DNA of 64,000 nucleotides, taken from contig CAZGUX010000031.1 of the NCBI GenBank assembly GCA_964529305.1, positions 36,173-100,172 on the forward strand. Direction: 5' to 3'. Origin of the DNA: CAZGUX01 sp964529305. GTDB lineage: Bacteria > Acidobacteriota > Terriglobia > Bryobacterales > Bryobacteraceae. Numbering within the stretch: the first letter of the stretch is position 1; each line of letters begins with the position of its first letter. Below, in pieces: positions 17,480 through 24,357 of this stretch. The position numbers and the translations under genes were made by a program. The notes under the pieces are model-generated. The model ran no database searches. It saw only the letters and a program-made list of their open reading frames with translations, and was not told the origin of the DNA.

Positions 17480-18241
17480 CTATCGGGCCGTGTATCCGCC
17501 ATCCACCATCAGATCCGTCCCCGTAATGAAGCTGGCTTCGTCCGATGCCAGGAACAACACAGCGTTGGCCACCTCGCGGGGTTCGCCGAGGCGATTCAGC
17601 AAGTGCAGAGGCGCGACCCGATCGCGCCATTCTTCGAACGTCAAACCCAGCCGCGCGATCTCCCGTAGCGAAGCACTCGTCAGCACACAACCGGGACAGA
17701 CGCTGTTCACCCGAACTCCGAAGGGAGCCAGATCCACGGCCAGGCAGCGGGACATCAGCAGTCCGGCGCCCTTGCTCGAGTTGTATGTGGCGAAGCCGGC
17801 CTGAGCGATCACGCCGCTCATCGACGCCACATTGACGATCGCACCCCGGCTATCTTTCAAGTGAGGGATGGCAAACTTGGTAACAAGCGCGGTTCCGAAC
17901 ACGTTAACTCCGAACACGCGCTGCCAGTCGGCAAGTTCCGCCGCCTCCACGCTCATCTGGGTGAAATCGGCGGCGTTGTTCACCAGGATGTCGATCCTGC
18001 CGAAGGATTCGACGGCACATTCGGAGATGCGGCGCGCGTCGTCTTCGTTCGAGATGTCTCCCTGGACGAAGATCGCGTGTCCCCCCAGTTGACTCACTTT
18101 GGCCAGAGTGGCTCGTCCATTGGCGTCCTGGATGTCGTTCAAGACAAGGCGGGCGCCCTCCGAGGCAAAGCGCACAGCAATCGCCTCGCCGATACCCGCA
18201 CCCGCACCTGTGACGATCGAGACCTTTTCCCGAAGTCGCAT
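17480..18241 (-). CDS. Short-chain dehydrogenase/reductase (SDR)
   Basis: 253 residues, classical SDR length. NAD(P)-binding TGAGAGIG (11-18), an acidic residue after beta-2 (LVLND, 32-36) that favours NAD(H), NNAA (89-92), and the catalytic S140, Y153 and K157 (YNSSK). The C-terminus FITGTDLMVDGGYTA is typical of the FabG/glucose-dehydrogenase branch. Substrate cannot be assigned. It is last in an rrf2-clpP-SDR transcript, 13 bp after clpP. Confidence 0.85.
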   Translation of the reverse strand: MRLREKVSIVTGAGAGIGEAIAVRFASEGARLVLNDIQDANGRATLAKVSQLGGHAIFVQGDISNEDDARRISECAVESFGRIDILVNNAADFTQMSVEAAELADWQRVFGVNVFGTALVTKFAIPHLKDSRGAIVNVASMSGVIAQAGFATYNSSKGAGLLMSRCLAVDLAPFGVRVNSVCPGCVLTSASLREIARLGLTFEEWRDRVAPLHLLNRLGEPREVANAVLFLASDEASFITGTDLMVDGGYTAR

Positions 18242-18254
18242 CTGGCGAGTGGGC

Positions 18255-18869
18255 CTACGACGAGGTGGATTGTTCGCGGCTGGCGATCACGCGGTCGACC
18301 ATGCCGTACTCCACCGCCTGTTCGGGATTCATGATGTAGTCGCGATCCACGTCGCGCGCCACGCGGTCCACCGTCTGTCCGGTCGACTCCGCGAGGATCT
18401 GGTTCAACGTCTCGCGCATGCGCAGGATCTCCCGCGCATAGATGTCGATATCGGCGGCCTGCCCCGCCAGACCGTGCATCGAGGGCTGGTGGATCATGAT
18501 CCGCGAGTTGGGCAGGGTGAATCGCTTGTTCTTCATCCCCGCAGCCAGCAGCACCGCGGCCATGGAGGCAGCCTGCCCCACGCAGATGGTGACGATATCG
18601 GGTTTGACGAACCGCATCGTATCCAGAATGGCCAAGCCTGCCGTGATGGAACCGCCAGGCGAGTTGATGTAGATGGAAATGTCCTTCTCCGGATCCTCGG
18701 CTTCCAGAAAGAGAAGTTGCGCGATGACCAGGTTGGCGACATTGTCGTCGATCGGCGTGCCCAGAAAGATGATGTTTTCCTTCAACAGGCGAGAGTAGAT
18801 GTCAAAGGCGCGCTCTCCACGCGACGTCTGCTCGACCACCATCGGCACGAGAACGGAAGATGGCTCCAT
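18255..18869 (-). CDS. clpP: ATP-dependent Clp protease proteolytic subunit
   Basis: 204 residues. A serine protease that forms a double heptameric barrel and works with ClpX/ClpA. The catalytic triad is visible: S102 in GQAASMA, H127 in MIHQPS, D177 in DRDY. IYINSPGGSITAGLAI (66-81) and the handle helix are canonical. The N-terminus (MEPSSVLVPMVVEQTSRGER) gives the usual short propeptide. It lies outside the tig-clpP-clpX order found in many bacteria, so this could be a second clpP copy; clpX is not in the window. An Rrf2-type regulator gene ends 28 bp upstream. Confidence 0.95.
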   Translation of the reverse strand: MEPSSVLVPMVVEQTSRGERAFDIYSRLLKENIIFLGTPIDDNVANLVIAQLLFLEAEDPEKDISIYINSPGGSITAGLAILDTMRFVKPDIVTICVGQAASMAAVLLAAGMKNKRFTLPNSRIMIHQPSMHGLAGQAADIDIYAREILRMRETLNQILAESTGQTVDRVARDVDRDYIMNPEQAVEYGMVDRVIASREQSTSS

Positions 18870-18897
18870 TCGATCCTTTTCCTTTTTTGAGCGGCGA

Positions 18898-19329
18898 TTA
18901 CTTCCTGGGGGAGCGGCGGCTTCGCTTCGTCTTTTTCGAATCGCGCGACTCAGCGACAGCCTGGGCCACTGCGGCCACGGTGCTTTGCCCCAATGACTCC
19001 ATGATACGCGAGTGCAGAGCCCTCCAGGAATCGAGGATCCACGGAACCTGCTCCGAGGCCTGGGACAGGCTCGGCCCGTCCATTGCCTCCACGATCTGGA
19101 GCAGGCAGATTTCGTCGGCGGGGATGCGCAGCGTGAAGCCTCCGGACGGCCCTTTGTTCGACTTCAGCAGGCCTTTGCGCGCCAGTTCCTGCAGGATCTT
19201 CGCCAGAAAGTGTACGGGGATTTGCTCTTCCTCGGCGATCACCCGCGTCATGGCGTACTTGCCCTCGGGGACGCGGGCCATATACACCAAAGCGCGGATG
19301 GCGTACTCAGCCGAGCGCGAATAGAGCAT
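18898..19329 (-). CDS. Rrf2-family transcriptional regulator without an Fe-S cysteine set
   Basis: 143 residues. A winged-helix N-terminus (MLYSRSAEYAIRALVYMA, then IPVHFLAKILQELARKGLL with KGPSGGF wing) is typical of Rrf2/IscR/NsrR. The three cysteines that bind the cluster in IscR/NsrR are missing: only one Cys is present (EICLLQIVEAMDG, about 75). It is therefore either apo-type (CymR-like) or senses something else. The C-terminus is a very basic tail (KKTKRSRRSPRK). It heads the clpP-SDR transcript and may regulate it. Confidence 0.82.
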   Translation of the reverse strand: MLYSRSAEYAIRALVYMARVPEGKYAMTRVIAEEEQIPVHFLAKILQELARKGLLKSNKGPSGGFTLRIPADEICLLQIVEAMDGPSLSQASEQVPWILDSWRALHSRIMESLGQSTVAAVAQAVAESRDSKKTKRSRRSPRK

Positions 19330-19411
19330 GGCTATGTATTATGCGTGTCACAGGACTCGGCCCGCAAGGGGGAAAGCTCGAAATCACTTCACAAAATGTA
19401 CTAGGGCCGGC

Positions 19412-20119
19412 TCAGCCCCTGGAGCCACGGGCGGCCAGCCTGCACCAGGCGTCAAAGACACCACTCGAAAGCTCTTTTAATCTTGCCGCGTGGAGCCTGG
19501 GATTGATGGGTTCGGAGACCTCCCGCAAGCCGCCCTCGTTCGAATCCTCCCTCAGCCAGTCTTGGATCATTTCCGGACTCACCTCGAGGTGGAATTGGAG
19601 GCCGTAGACGGTAGTGCCGATCCGGTAGGCCTGGTGGGCGCAGCGGTCGCTCGATGCCAGCCACACGGCGCCGGCCGGCAGATCAAAGGTCTCGCCGTGC
19701 CAGTGAAACACCTCCTCGCGCTGGCCGAAGCCACCCAACAGAGCGTCCTGGGCCCCTTCCGGACGCGGGTACACAGGAAACCACCCGATCTCTTTTTCGC
19801 GGTTGCGGAAGACGCGGGCGCCGGCGGTCCGCGCGACGATTTGCGAACCGAGACAGACGCCCAGAATCGGCTTTGAACGGGTCATGGCCTGCGCCAGGTA
19901 CCGCATTTCCTGCTGGACCCATGCATCGGGATCGTTGGCCGACATCGGCCCGCCCATCGAGATAATGCCGTCGCTCTCATGAACCGGGTACGGCAACTCC
20001 TGTTCCGGATCGAGAACAAGATCGACATAGGAGTAGTCGATGCCGTGGAGTTCCAGCGACGTTGCGATGTAGCCCAGGTGCTCGTGAGGAACGTGACGGA
20101 AGACCAGGACCCGCGGCAT
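19412..20119 (-). CDS. Class I glutamine amidotransferase (GATase1-like)
   Basis: 235 residues. Nucleophile elbow GVCLGSQ with C89, and the catalytic H177/E179 in QFHLEVSPE. SMGGPMS (54-60) forms the oxyanion-side loop. It belongs to the GuaA-like stand-alone amidotransferases (YfeJ-like, some gamma-glutamyl hydrolases), whose acceptor or substrate is usually unknown. Its ATG overlaps the amidase stop by one base (TGATG), indicating translational coupling with cell-wall enzymes, so a role in amidating or trimming peptidoglycan-related gamma-glutamyl compounds is possible but only inferred. Confidence 0.8.
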   Translation of the reverse strand: MPRVLVFRHVPHEHLGYIATSLELHGIDYSYVDLVLDPEQELPYPVHESDGIISMGGPMSANDPDAWVQQEMRYLAQAMTRSKPILGVCLGSQIVARTAGARVFRNREKEIGWFPVYPRPEGAQDALLGGFGQREEVFHWHGETFDLPAGAVWLASSDRCAHQAYRIGTTVYGLQFHLEVSPEMIQDWLREDSNEGGLREVSEPINPRLHAARLKELSSGVFDAWCRLAARGSRG

Positions 20120-21678
20120 CAGTCTTTGGTCGCGATCTGGAAATGGGACAACGTCTCGGCGTACCGCTTGACACCGGCAAACAGGGCCTCGGCAATGCGT
20201 TGGCGGTGCTCGGGTTTCTTTAACAGCGCTTCTTCGCGAGGATTGCTCAGGAATCCGATCTCCGTGAGAATCGACGGCATGGCCGCGCCCAGCAGAACCA
20301 CGAAGGGGGCCTTCTTGGCGCCGCGATTGTGAGCGCCGGCGTTGTACCGGGCAGATACCGGAAACAGAGCCGTTTGTACCTTCTGGGCGAAATCGCGCGA
20401 TTCGAGAATCTTATCGTTGGTCGCGATCTCCTGAATGATACCCGTCAATTCGTGGACTGATCGGCTGGAGGCGGCATTCTCCCGGGCGGCGATTTCCAGA
20501 GCCTGCTTGGACGACGTCAGATTCAGGTAGTAGGTCTCGACCCCGGCGGCGCCCCGGTAGGGAGAAGAATTCGCGTGAATCGACAGAAACAGGTCGGCAC
20601 GCCTCTCATTGGCGAGTTCCGTGCGCGTCTCGAGCGGCACAAAGGTGTCGTCCGTTCTGGTGTAGATTACCTCCACTCCCAGCCGCTCCTCGAGCAGAGC
20701 TCCCAGGCGTTTCGAGATATCCAGCACCAGTTCCTTTTCCAGAAGCCCGCCCTTGCTGCTGGTGCCCTGATCGTGGCCGCCGTGGCCGGGATCAATCACG
20801 ACCCGGCCCATTTTGAGTCCTAGCGCTCGGATCATCGAACCGCCGCTGCGGGCCGGCAGCGCCGTGGCGGGTGGCCGCGATTCACGCGCGCCGCGAGGCC
20901 TCGGCGTCTTCTCTTCTTCCTCTACGATCTTTTGCGCAACCGCTTTCTCCCGATCGGCGCGAGACTCCGGTTGCGCCGCGGGCTTCGGCCCTTTTTTTTC
21001 AGCCCTCGGTTCTTCCTCCGCGATTTTTTGGGCTGCTGTCTTTTCCCGATCGGCGCGAGACTCCGGCGGCGCGGGCTTCGGCTCTTTCTCCTCAGCCCGC
21101 CGTTCTTCCTCGGCGATTTTTTGCGCTGCCGTCTTTTCCCGCTCGGCCCGATCGCGTCCCGCGCCATCGGGTCCCGCCGCCGGCTTCGGAGGCTCGGGCG
21201 CCTGCAGGGGTCTCTCGATCGCCTCGGCCGGCTTCTTCAACCCGGCGATGGTGACCACTGGGGGCGGTTCGGGAGCAGGTTCGGCGCCGCGCGGCCGCAA
21301 CTCGATGATCAGCTTGCCAGGACGGCTGTCCCGCGCAATGCGGTAGTTCAACGGTTCCTTCAGGTCCAGAACGATCCGCGTCACTCCCGGTTTCGTCTCG
21401 GCGATCCGGATTTGCCGCAGTCGCGTGTCGCGCACCGGAACCGTGCGGATACCGGGCTTGCCGTCGTCTGGAGTCGTGTTTAGAAAGTCGAACAAGAGCC
21501 GGTCCGGATCGGCCAGAGACTCCGACCGGTACTTGGGCTCACCGGTCGTCTCGACGATGACGCGGGTAACTTCAGGGTAGGATGTGTGCTTGACGCTCTT
21601 CAGGCGCAAGGAGGCCGGCGCCGCGACACTCGCCGCCGCCGCCACCAATCCCAGCCACGTCTGCGCCATTCGTCTCAT
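20119..21678 (-). CDS. N-acetylmuramoyl-L-alanine amidase with AMIN domain and repeat linker
   Basis: 519 residues from the ATG at 21678, four bases after the upstream gene's stop; a longer frame overlapping that gene is unlikely. Signal peptide (AQTWLGLVAAAASVAA), AMIN peptidoglycan/septum-targeting domain (about 25-130), a charged linker with three near-identical units (REKTAAQKIAEEE...PKPA...PESRAD, about 180-260), then an Amidase_3 domain (about 292-515) with VVIDPGHGGHDQG zinc motif, SIHANS and TEIGFLSN. It cleaves the amide between MurNAc and the stem peptide in the periplasm, as AmiC does in cell separation. It lies between a lytic transglycosylase and an amidotransferase, forming a wall-remodelling operon. 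Confidence 0.9.
   Translation of the reverse strand: MRRMAQTWLGLVAAAASVAAPASLRLKSVKHTSYPEVTRVIVETTGEPKYRSESLADPDRLLFDFLNTTPDDGKPGIRTVPVRDTRLRQIRIAETKPGVTRIVLDLKEPLNYRIARDSRPGKLIIELRPRGAEPAPEPPPVVTIAGLKKPAEAIERPLQAPEPPKPAAGPDGAGRDRAEREKTAAQKIAEEERRAEEKEPKPAPPESRADREKTAAQKIAEEEPRAEKKGPKPAAQPESRADREKAVAQKIVEEEEKTPRPRGARESRPPATALPARSGGSMIRALGLKMGRVVIDPGHGGHDQGTSSKGGLLEKELVLDISKRLGALLEERLGVEVIYTRTDDTFVPLETRTELANERRADLFLSIHANSSPYRGAAGVETYYLNLTSSKQALEIAARENAASSRSVHELTGIIQEIATNDKILESRDFAQKVQTALFPVSARYNAGAHNRGAKKAPFVVLLGAAMPSILTEIGFLSNPREEALLKKPEHRQRIAEALFAGVKRYAETLSHFQIATKD
20908..21141 (-). repeat. Three tandem 31-33-codon repeats in the amidase linker
   Basis: The encoded units REKTAAQKIAEEERRAEEK, REKTAAQKIAEEEPRAEKK and REKAVAQKIVEEEEK recur at about 93-96-bp spacing, with closely similar DNA (GAKTTTTTKSGSYGCTGYC-type stretches on the plus strand). 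Such in-frame linker repeats change copy number easily by slippage, so linker length may vary among strains. Confidence 0.75.
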
Positions 21679-21682
21679 TCGC

Positions 21683-22414
21683 TTAATGAGCCGTGTAGTA
21701 TTCCCGGCCGTCCGCATCGACCTTCATCTGGATCGGAGGGTATTCTCGCTTCGGCGGGACGCCGCCCGCCGGTTGGACTCGCGCCGTGCGCCGGACCTCG
21801 CCCAGCCGCCGGCCTACCTCATACACATAATTGCGCGTTTCCGGATACGGCGGAATGCCTCCCCACCGCGCGACCGCCCCCTCCCCCGCGTTGTACGCCG
21901 CCAAAGCCAACCGCTCATCGCCTCCATACAACTCCAGGAGGTGCTTCAAATACTGCACCCCGCCTTCCAGGTTCTCCGAGGCGTTGAAGGAATCCCGTAC
22001 CCCGAATCGCCGGGCCGTCGATGGAATCAACTGCATCAAGCCCAGTGCCCCTTTGTGCGACACCGCCGCGGGATTGTAGTTGCTCTCCACCCGGATTACC
22101 GAGTGCACCAGGGCAGGTTCAACCTCGTGTTTGCGGGCCACGCTATCCACGAGGTCGCGCAACCCTCCGCTGGCCGGCCTCACGGGCGCTCGCGCCGCAT
22201 CCGGCCCGGCCGCCGGCCTCGATTCGATTATCTTGGGAGTGACCACTTCCATACGGATCAATCGCCCGCTCCGGTTGTCGGCACGGACGCTGGACGCGAT
22301 TCGGATGGGTTGTGCGCAGACCGGAATCACCCCAAGGGACACCAGAATTATAATTGCATAGGTAAAACAGGAATGCATTCTTTTGTTTCTGTTACCTGAC
22401 TTAAACTGATCCAT
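21683..22414 (-). CDS. Lytic transglycosylase, SLT domain
   Basis: 243 residues. Signal peptide (CFTYAIIILVSLGVIPVCAQ) is followed by a short unstructured region and an SLT goose-lysozyme-like domain (about 85-200): catalytic E110 in RVESNYNP, GALGLMQLIPSTARRFGV, and ALAAYNAGEGAV. It cleaves the MurNAc-GlcNAc bond to 1,6-anhydro-MurNAc. The ATG at 22414 follows GGGAGGGG; an internal Met at residue 13 is an alternative start. It is first in the wall operon with the amidase. Confidence 0.88.
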   Translation of the reverse strand: MDQFKSGNRNKRMHSCFTYAIIILVSLGVIPVCAQPIRIASSVRADNRSGRLIRMEVVTPKIIESRPAAGPDAARAPVRPASGGLRDLVDSVARKHEVEPALVHSVIRVESNYNPAAVSHKGALGLMQLIPSTARRFGVRDSFNASENLEGGVQYLKHLLELYGGDERLALAAYNAGEGAVARWGGIPPYPETRNYVYEVGRRLGEVRRTARVQPAGGVPPKREYPPIQMKVDADGREYYTAH

Positions 22415-22454
22415 TATAGCGAACCCCTCCCGGCCTCCCTGCTATTCTACGGGC

Positions 22455-23015
22455 ATGACCCGGGCGGGATTCGTGATGTGTGGCGGCTTCAGCTCGCGCA
22501 TGGGCGCCGACAAAGCACTCCTTCCCTTTCACGGCCGCACCTTGCTCGAGGAGGTGGCCAACCAGGTTCGAGCCGCCGCCGGCTCGGTCACGTTGCTCGG
22601 TCCGGTTGAGCGATATGCCCATCTGGGGTTCCCGGCGATCCCCGACCGGCAGTCCGGATGCGGGCCCCTCTCCGGAATCCTCGCCGCGCTTGAATCCGGA
22701 ACCGCGGACGGGAACCTGATCGTCGCCTGTGACATGCCGGGAATTTCGGCGCCCCGTCTGGAGGAGTTGCTGTGCGCCGCGGAGGAGGCGGACTGCGACT
22801 GTCTGCTGCCATGCGGGCCTGGCGGCCAGCCCGAGCCGTTGTGCGCGGTCTATCATTCCCGCGCTCTTCCCCACCTTCGCTCTCTGTTCGAATCCGGCGT
22901 GCGGAAAGTGACATCCGCGTTGGACGGATTGCGCGTCGTCCGTCATGAAGTGGAAGACGTTCGTCTCTTCGTGAATGTCAATACTCCTTTAGATTGGGAG
23001 CCTTACCGGCCATGA
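22455..23015 (+). CDS. mobA: Molybdenum cofactor guanylyltransferase
   Basis: 186 residues. Links GMP to molybdopterin to make the bis-MGD type cofactor. Nucleotide-binding signature GGFSSRMGADKALLPFHG (10-27; GGxSxRMGxDK), IVACDMPG (metal-binding Asp, about 90-97), and a C-terminal VNTPLDWE (family consensus NxNTPEDL). Its stop overlaps the next gene's ATG by four bases (ATGA). No molybdoenzyme lies in the window, so its client is elsewhere. The divergent spacer to the transglycosylase is only 40 bp. Confidence 0.88.
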   Translation: MTRAGFVMCGGFSSRMGADKALLPFHGRTLLEEVANQVRAAAGSVTLLGPVERYAHLGFPAIPDRQSGCGPLSGILAALESGTADGNLIVACDMPGISAPRLEELLCAAEEADCDCLLPCGPGGQPEPLCAVYHSRALPHLRSLFESGVRKVTSALDGLRVVRHEVEDVRLFVNVNTPLDWEPYRP

Positions 23016-23767
23016 CCGAGCAATTCCCCCACTATATCGAGTTTCGGCATGTGTATAAGACGTTTGACAAGCCGGTTTTGGTCGACTGCTCGTTTTGGGT
23101 CGACCCGGGCGAGACCGTCGCCATCATCGGCCGCAGCGGCGTCGGCAAGTCGGTGACTCTCGGTCACATCATGGGGTTCCTCAAACCGGACTCCGGCCGC
23201 GTAATTGTCTCGCACGAGGACGTCACCAACTTCGACGAAGCCGAATTGCGCCGGATCCGCAGGAAGGTGACGATGGTCTTTCAGTCCGGAGCGCTGTTCG
23301 ACTCCCTCACCGTCGCCGAGAATATCCTGTTCTCGCTCGAACTTCGCGAAGACTACGACGAGAAAAACAAGGAAGATGTGGTCAACGGTCTTCTCCAGAT
23401 CGTGGATATCTCCGAAGCCGCCGACGCCTATCCTACCGACCTCTCCACCGGTTACAAACGGGCGGTCGCCATCGCGCGCGCCCTGGCCGCTCAGCCCCAA
23501 TGTGTCCTGTACGACGAGCCGACGACCATGGTGGACCCTCTCATGTCATCCCATCTGGCCGGCCTGATGGTCAAGCTCAAGCAGCAACTGAACCTGACCT
23601 CGGTGGTGGTCACCCACGATCTTGGCCTGATGCGAAAAGTGGCCGATAAGGTCGTGTTTTTGCACGAAGGCCGGGTGATTTACTTCGGTCCCGTCCGTGA
23701 TCTCGAAAAATCCGATCACCCGCACATCGAGGAGTTCCTGGAAATGGATCGGATTGTGGAGGTCTGA
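23012..23767 (+). CDS. ABC transporter ATPase, MlaF-like
   Basis: 251 residues from the ATG at 23012, which overlaps the mobA stop. Walker A GRSGVGKS (40-47), Q-loop VFQSGALFDSLTVAENI, signature LSTGYKRAVAIARAL (a non-canonical LSGGQ with TGYK), Walker B CVLYDEPTT, H-loop VVTHDLG. The SGALFDSLTVxEN stretch and the DEPTTMVDP ending are typical of the MlaF/Ttg2A phospholipid-transport ATPases. The expected MlaE permease and MCE protein are not next to it: the following 600 bp is a pseudogene. Either the partner genes are elsewhere or the operon has been broken. Confidence 0.82.
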   Translation: MTEQFPHYIEFRHVYKTFDKPVLVDCSFWVDPGETVAIIGRSGVGKSVTLGHIMGFLKPDSGRVIVSHEDVTNFDEAELRRIRRKVTMVFQSGALFDSLTVAENILFSLELREDYDEKNKEDVVNGLLQIVDISEAADAYPTDLSTGYKRAVAIARALAAQPQCVLYDEPTTMVDPLMSSHLAGLMVKLKQQLNLTSVVVTHDLGLMRKVADKVVFLHEGRVIYFGPVRDLEKSDHPHIEEFLEMDRIVEV

Positions 23768-23849
23768 CCTGCTGAGTCACACACGGCCAGACAACACTGG
23801 CAAGCCTGGCGCAACTGTCGTACGTAAACCGGATTAAACTCCTATTTCG

Positions 23850-23877
23850 GCGCCTCCTTCGCTCACAAGGGAGGCGC
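23850..23877. repeat. Short inverted repeat after the MlaF-like gene
   Basis: GCGCCTCC (23850-23857) and GGAGGCGC (23870-23877) pair around a 12-nt loop. No T-run follows. The right arm belongs to the start of the pseudogene sequence, so this may be chance or a weak transcript-end structure. Confidence 0.35.
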
Positions 23878-24343
23878 TGCACTTTGGCCTCGACGGCAAA
23901 ATCGATGTCGCGGTCGGCCAAACGCGCAGAACCTCACCAACCTGCTCGGAGATATTCTGCGGATGAACCCCGATGGAAGGGTTCCCGACGACAACCCGTT
24001 TGTTGCCTTCGCCGACTTGACAAGCAACCGCCGTTTGATCTGGGCCTACGGACTGCGAAATCCGTTTACGTTCGCCCTGAATCCGAGGACGGGAAGGTTT
24101 TTTCATCAACGACGGTGGCCAGGACACGAGGGAAGAGATTGATGTGGGCCGAGCAGGGGCCAACTACGGCTGGCCGCCGGAAGAAGGCCGGGGGAGAATG
24201 TGGCCTTTGACCGGCCGCTGTTCGGGTATCCCCATTGAGGGGACTCGGAACCACGCGGTTGCGCCATCGCGGGAGGCGCCGTGAATTTCCACGTCACCGA
24301 TCCGACCGACCTCATCGTCGACGTGAGCGGCTACTTCGAGTGA
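23868..24343 (+). pseudogene. Broken PQQ-dependent sugar dehydrogenase fused to an unrelated C-terminal tail
   Basis: Successive frames spell a glucose/sorbosone (PQQ-type) dehydrogenase. From about 23871 one gives LHFGLDGKIDVAVGQ; from 23921 another gives NAQNLTNLLGDILRMNPDG, then IWAYGLRNPFTFALNPRTGR; from about 24099 a third gives FINDGGQDTREEIDVG, then AGANYGWP. A fourth frame gives RPLFGYPH, a stop, then GDSEPRGCAIAGGA. These are the family's conserved blocks in order. At least three frameshifts and one in-frame stop make it non-functional. After GGA the reading continues into VNFHVTDPTDLIVDVSGYFE and a stop; that ending belongs to a different class of secreted proteins. The N-terminal half of the enzyme is missing. 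Confidence 0.85.
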
Positions 24344-24357
24344 CCCTCACGAACGAC

